From NCBI GenBank assembly GCA_047607345.1, contig JASGDF010000151.1:1-24854 (forward strand): a stretch of 24,854 nucleotides of DNA, given 5' to 3'. Positions 24,762-24,854 of this stretch are shown here, in pieces. Below the pieces are notes generated by a model. The model saw only the letters and a program-made list of their open reading frames with translations. It ran no database searches and was not told where the DNA came from. The first letter of the stretch is position 1, and each line of letters starts with the position of its first letter. Source of the DNA: Pseudomonas_S sp047607345 (GTDB lineage Bacteria > Pseudomonadota > Gammaproteobacteria > Xanthomonadales > Xanthomonadaceae). The translations under genes were made by a program, and so were the position numbers.

Positions 24762-24854
24762 ACGGTTAATGTGGCGGCATAGGCTTGGTCGGGCGTTTTC
24801 ATCTTCAACGCCTGATGCGGTCGCTGCCGGTTGTAGAACCCGATCCAGTCGCCG
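24735..24854 (-). mobile_element. 3' end of an IS3-family element (runs off window)
   Basis: The minus strand encodes GDWIGFYNRQRPHQALKMKT followed by PDQAYAATLTV and a TGA at 24758-24760, the typical C-terminus of IS3-type OrfB proteins. After the stop, the bases up to a possible terminal TGACCCACCGGATTCTGC (read on the plus strand from 24735) could be the element's inverted repeat, since IS3 elements often begin with TGA. The other end lies outside the window, so the boundary is inferred. Confidence 0.75.
24758..24854 (-). CDS. IS3-family transposase OrfB, C-terminal end (partial)
   Basis: Only the last 31 residues are visible, ending YAATLTV. The WIGFYNRQRPHQAL signature is the conserved C-terminal stretch of the integrase-type transposase. 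It differs from the transposase at 17385-18212, which ends YNHERPNMALGGITP, so it belongs to another IS3-group element. The rest lies outside the window. Confidence 0.85.
   Translation of the reverse strand, partial: GDWIGFYNRQRPHQALKMKTPDQAYAATLTV

Overview
The window reads as a chromosomal segment of a high-GC gammaproteobacterium, most likely a member of the Xanthomonadaceae (Lysobacter, Xanthomonas, Stenotrophomonas or a relative). I base this on the very GC-rich codon use of the left 17 kb and on dispersed repeats that I recall as common in that family: the 'TTTTCTTTGC...GCAAAGAAAA' hairpin element, the 'GGAGGGACTTCAGTCCC' element and REP-like 'CGTCATCCCCGCG' palindromes. The genus is an inference.

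Left part (1-3002): an iron-uptake pair on the minus strand, a TonB-dependent siderophore receptor (379-2649) overlapped by the start of a PepSY membrane protein that runs off the left edge. A divergent FtrA-type AraC/GlxA regulator survives only as its first and last pieces (2767-3002).

Middle part (3136-17055): a divergently arranged metabolic region. On the minus strand lie a GhrA-type 2-hydroxyacid dehydrogenase and a two-domain GNAT acetyltransferase. On the plus strand follow a type II HAD hydrolase, a DadA/PuuB-type FAD amine oxidoreductase, remnants of a DUF1624-like membrane protein, a complete peptide/nickel-type ABC importer (Tat-exported binding protein, two permeases, one double ATPase), a tartrate/D-malate dehydrogenase, and an aldehyde dehydrogenase of the succinate-semialdehyde type. 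Together they look like uptake of an amine- or peptide-like compound followed by oxidative deamination and aldehyde oxidation; the substrate cannot be read from the sequence. The gene-free gaps (5086-6058, 12053-12242, 14987-15582) are filled with structured repeats whose stems differ between copies by compensatory changes, plus (GCAACA)n tracts.

Right part (17211-24854): a mobile, visibly lower-GC region. It holds an IS3-family transposase remnant, a complete IS3-family element (17347-18541, CCAG target duplication), and then a minus-strand operon that I read as a ribosomal peptide (RiPP) cluster of the graspetide type. In transcription order this is a HlyD-like membrane fusion protein, a C39-peptidase ABC transporter, two short precursor peptides with related double-glycine leaders, an MvdC/MvdD-like ATP-grasp ligase, a small lipoprotein and a secreted DUF6624 protein. 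The ATP-grasp enzyme would cross-link Ser/Thr (or Lys) to Asp/Glu side chains in the peptide cores. The transporter would cut after Gly-Gly and export the products. The membrane fusion protein lacks its N-terminal membrane anchor because the 3' end of another IS3-type element sits exactly there (about 24735-24854), so the export step may be broken in this strain.
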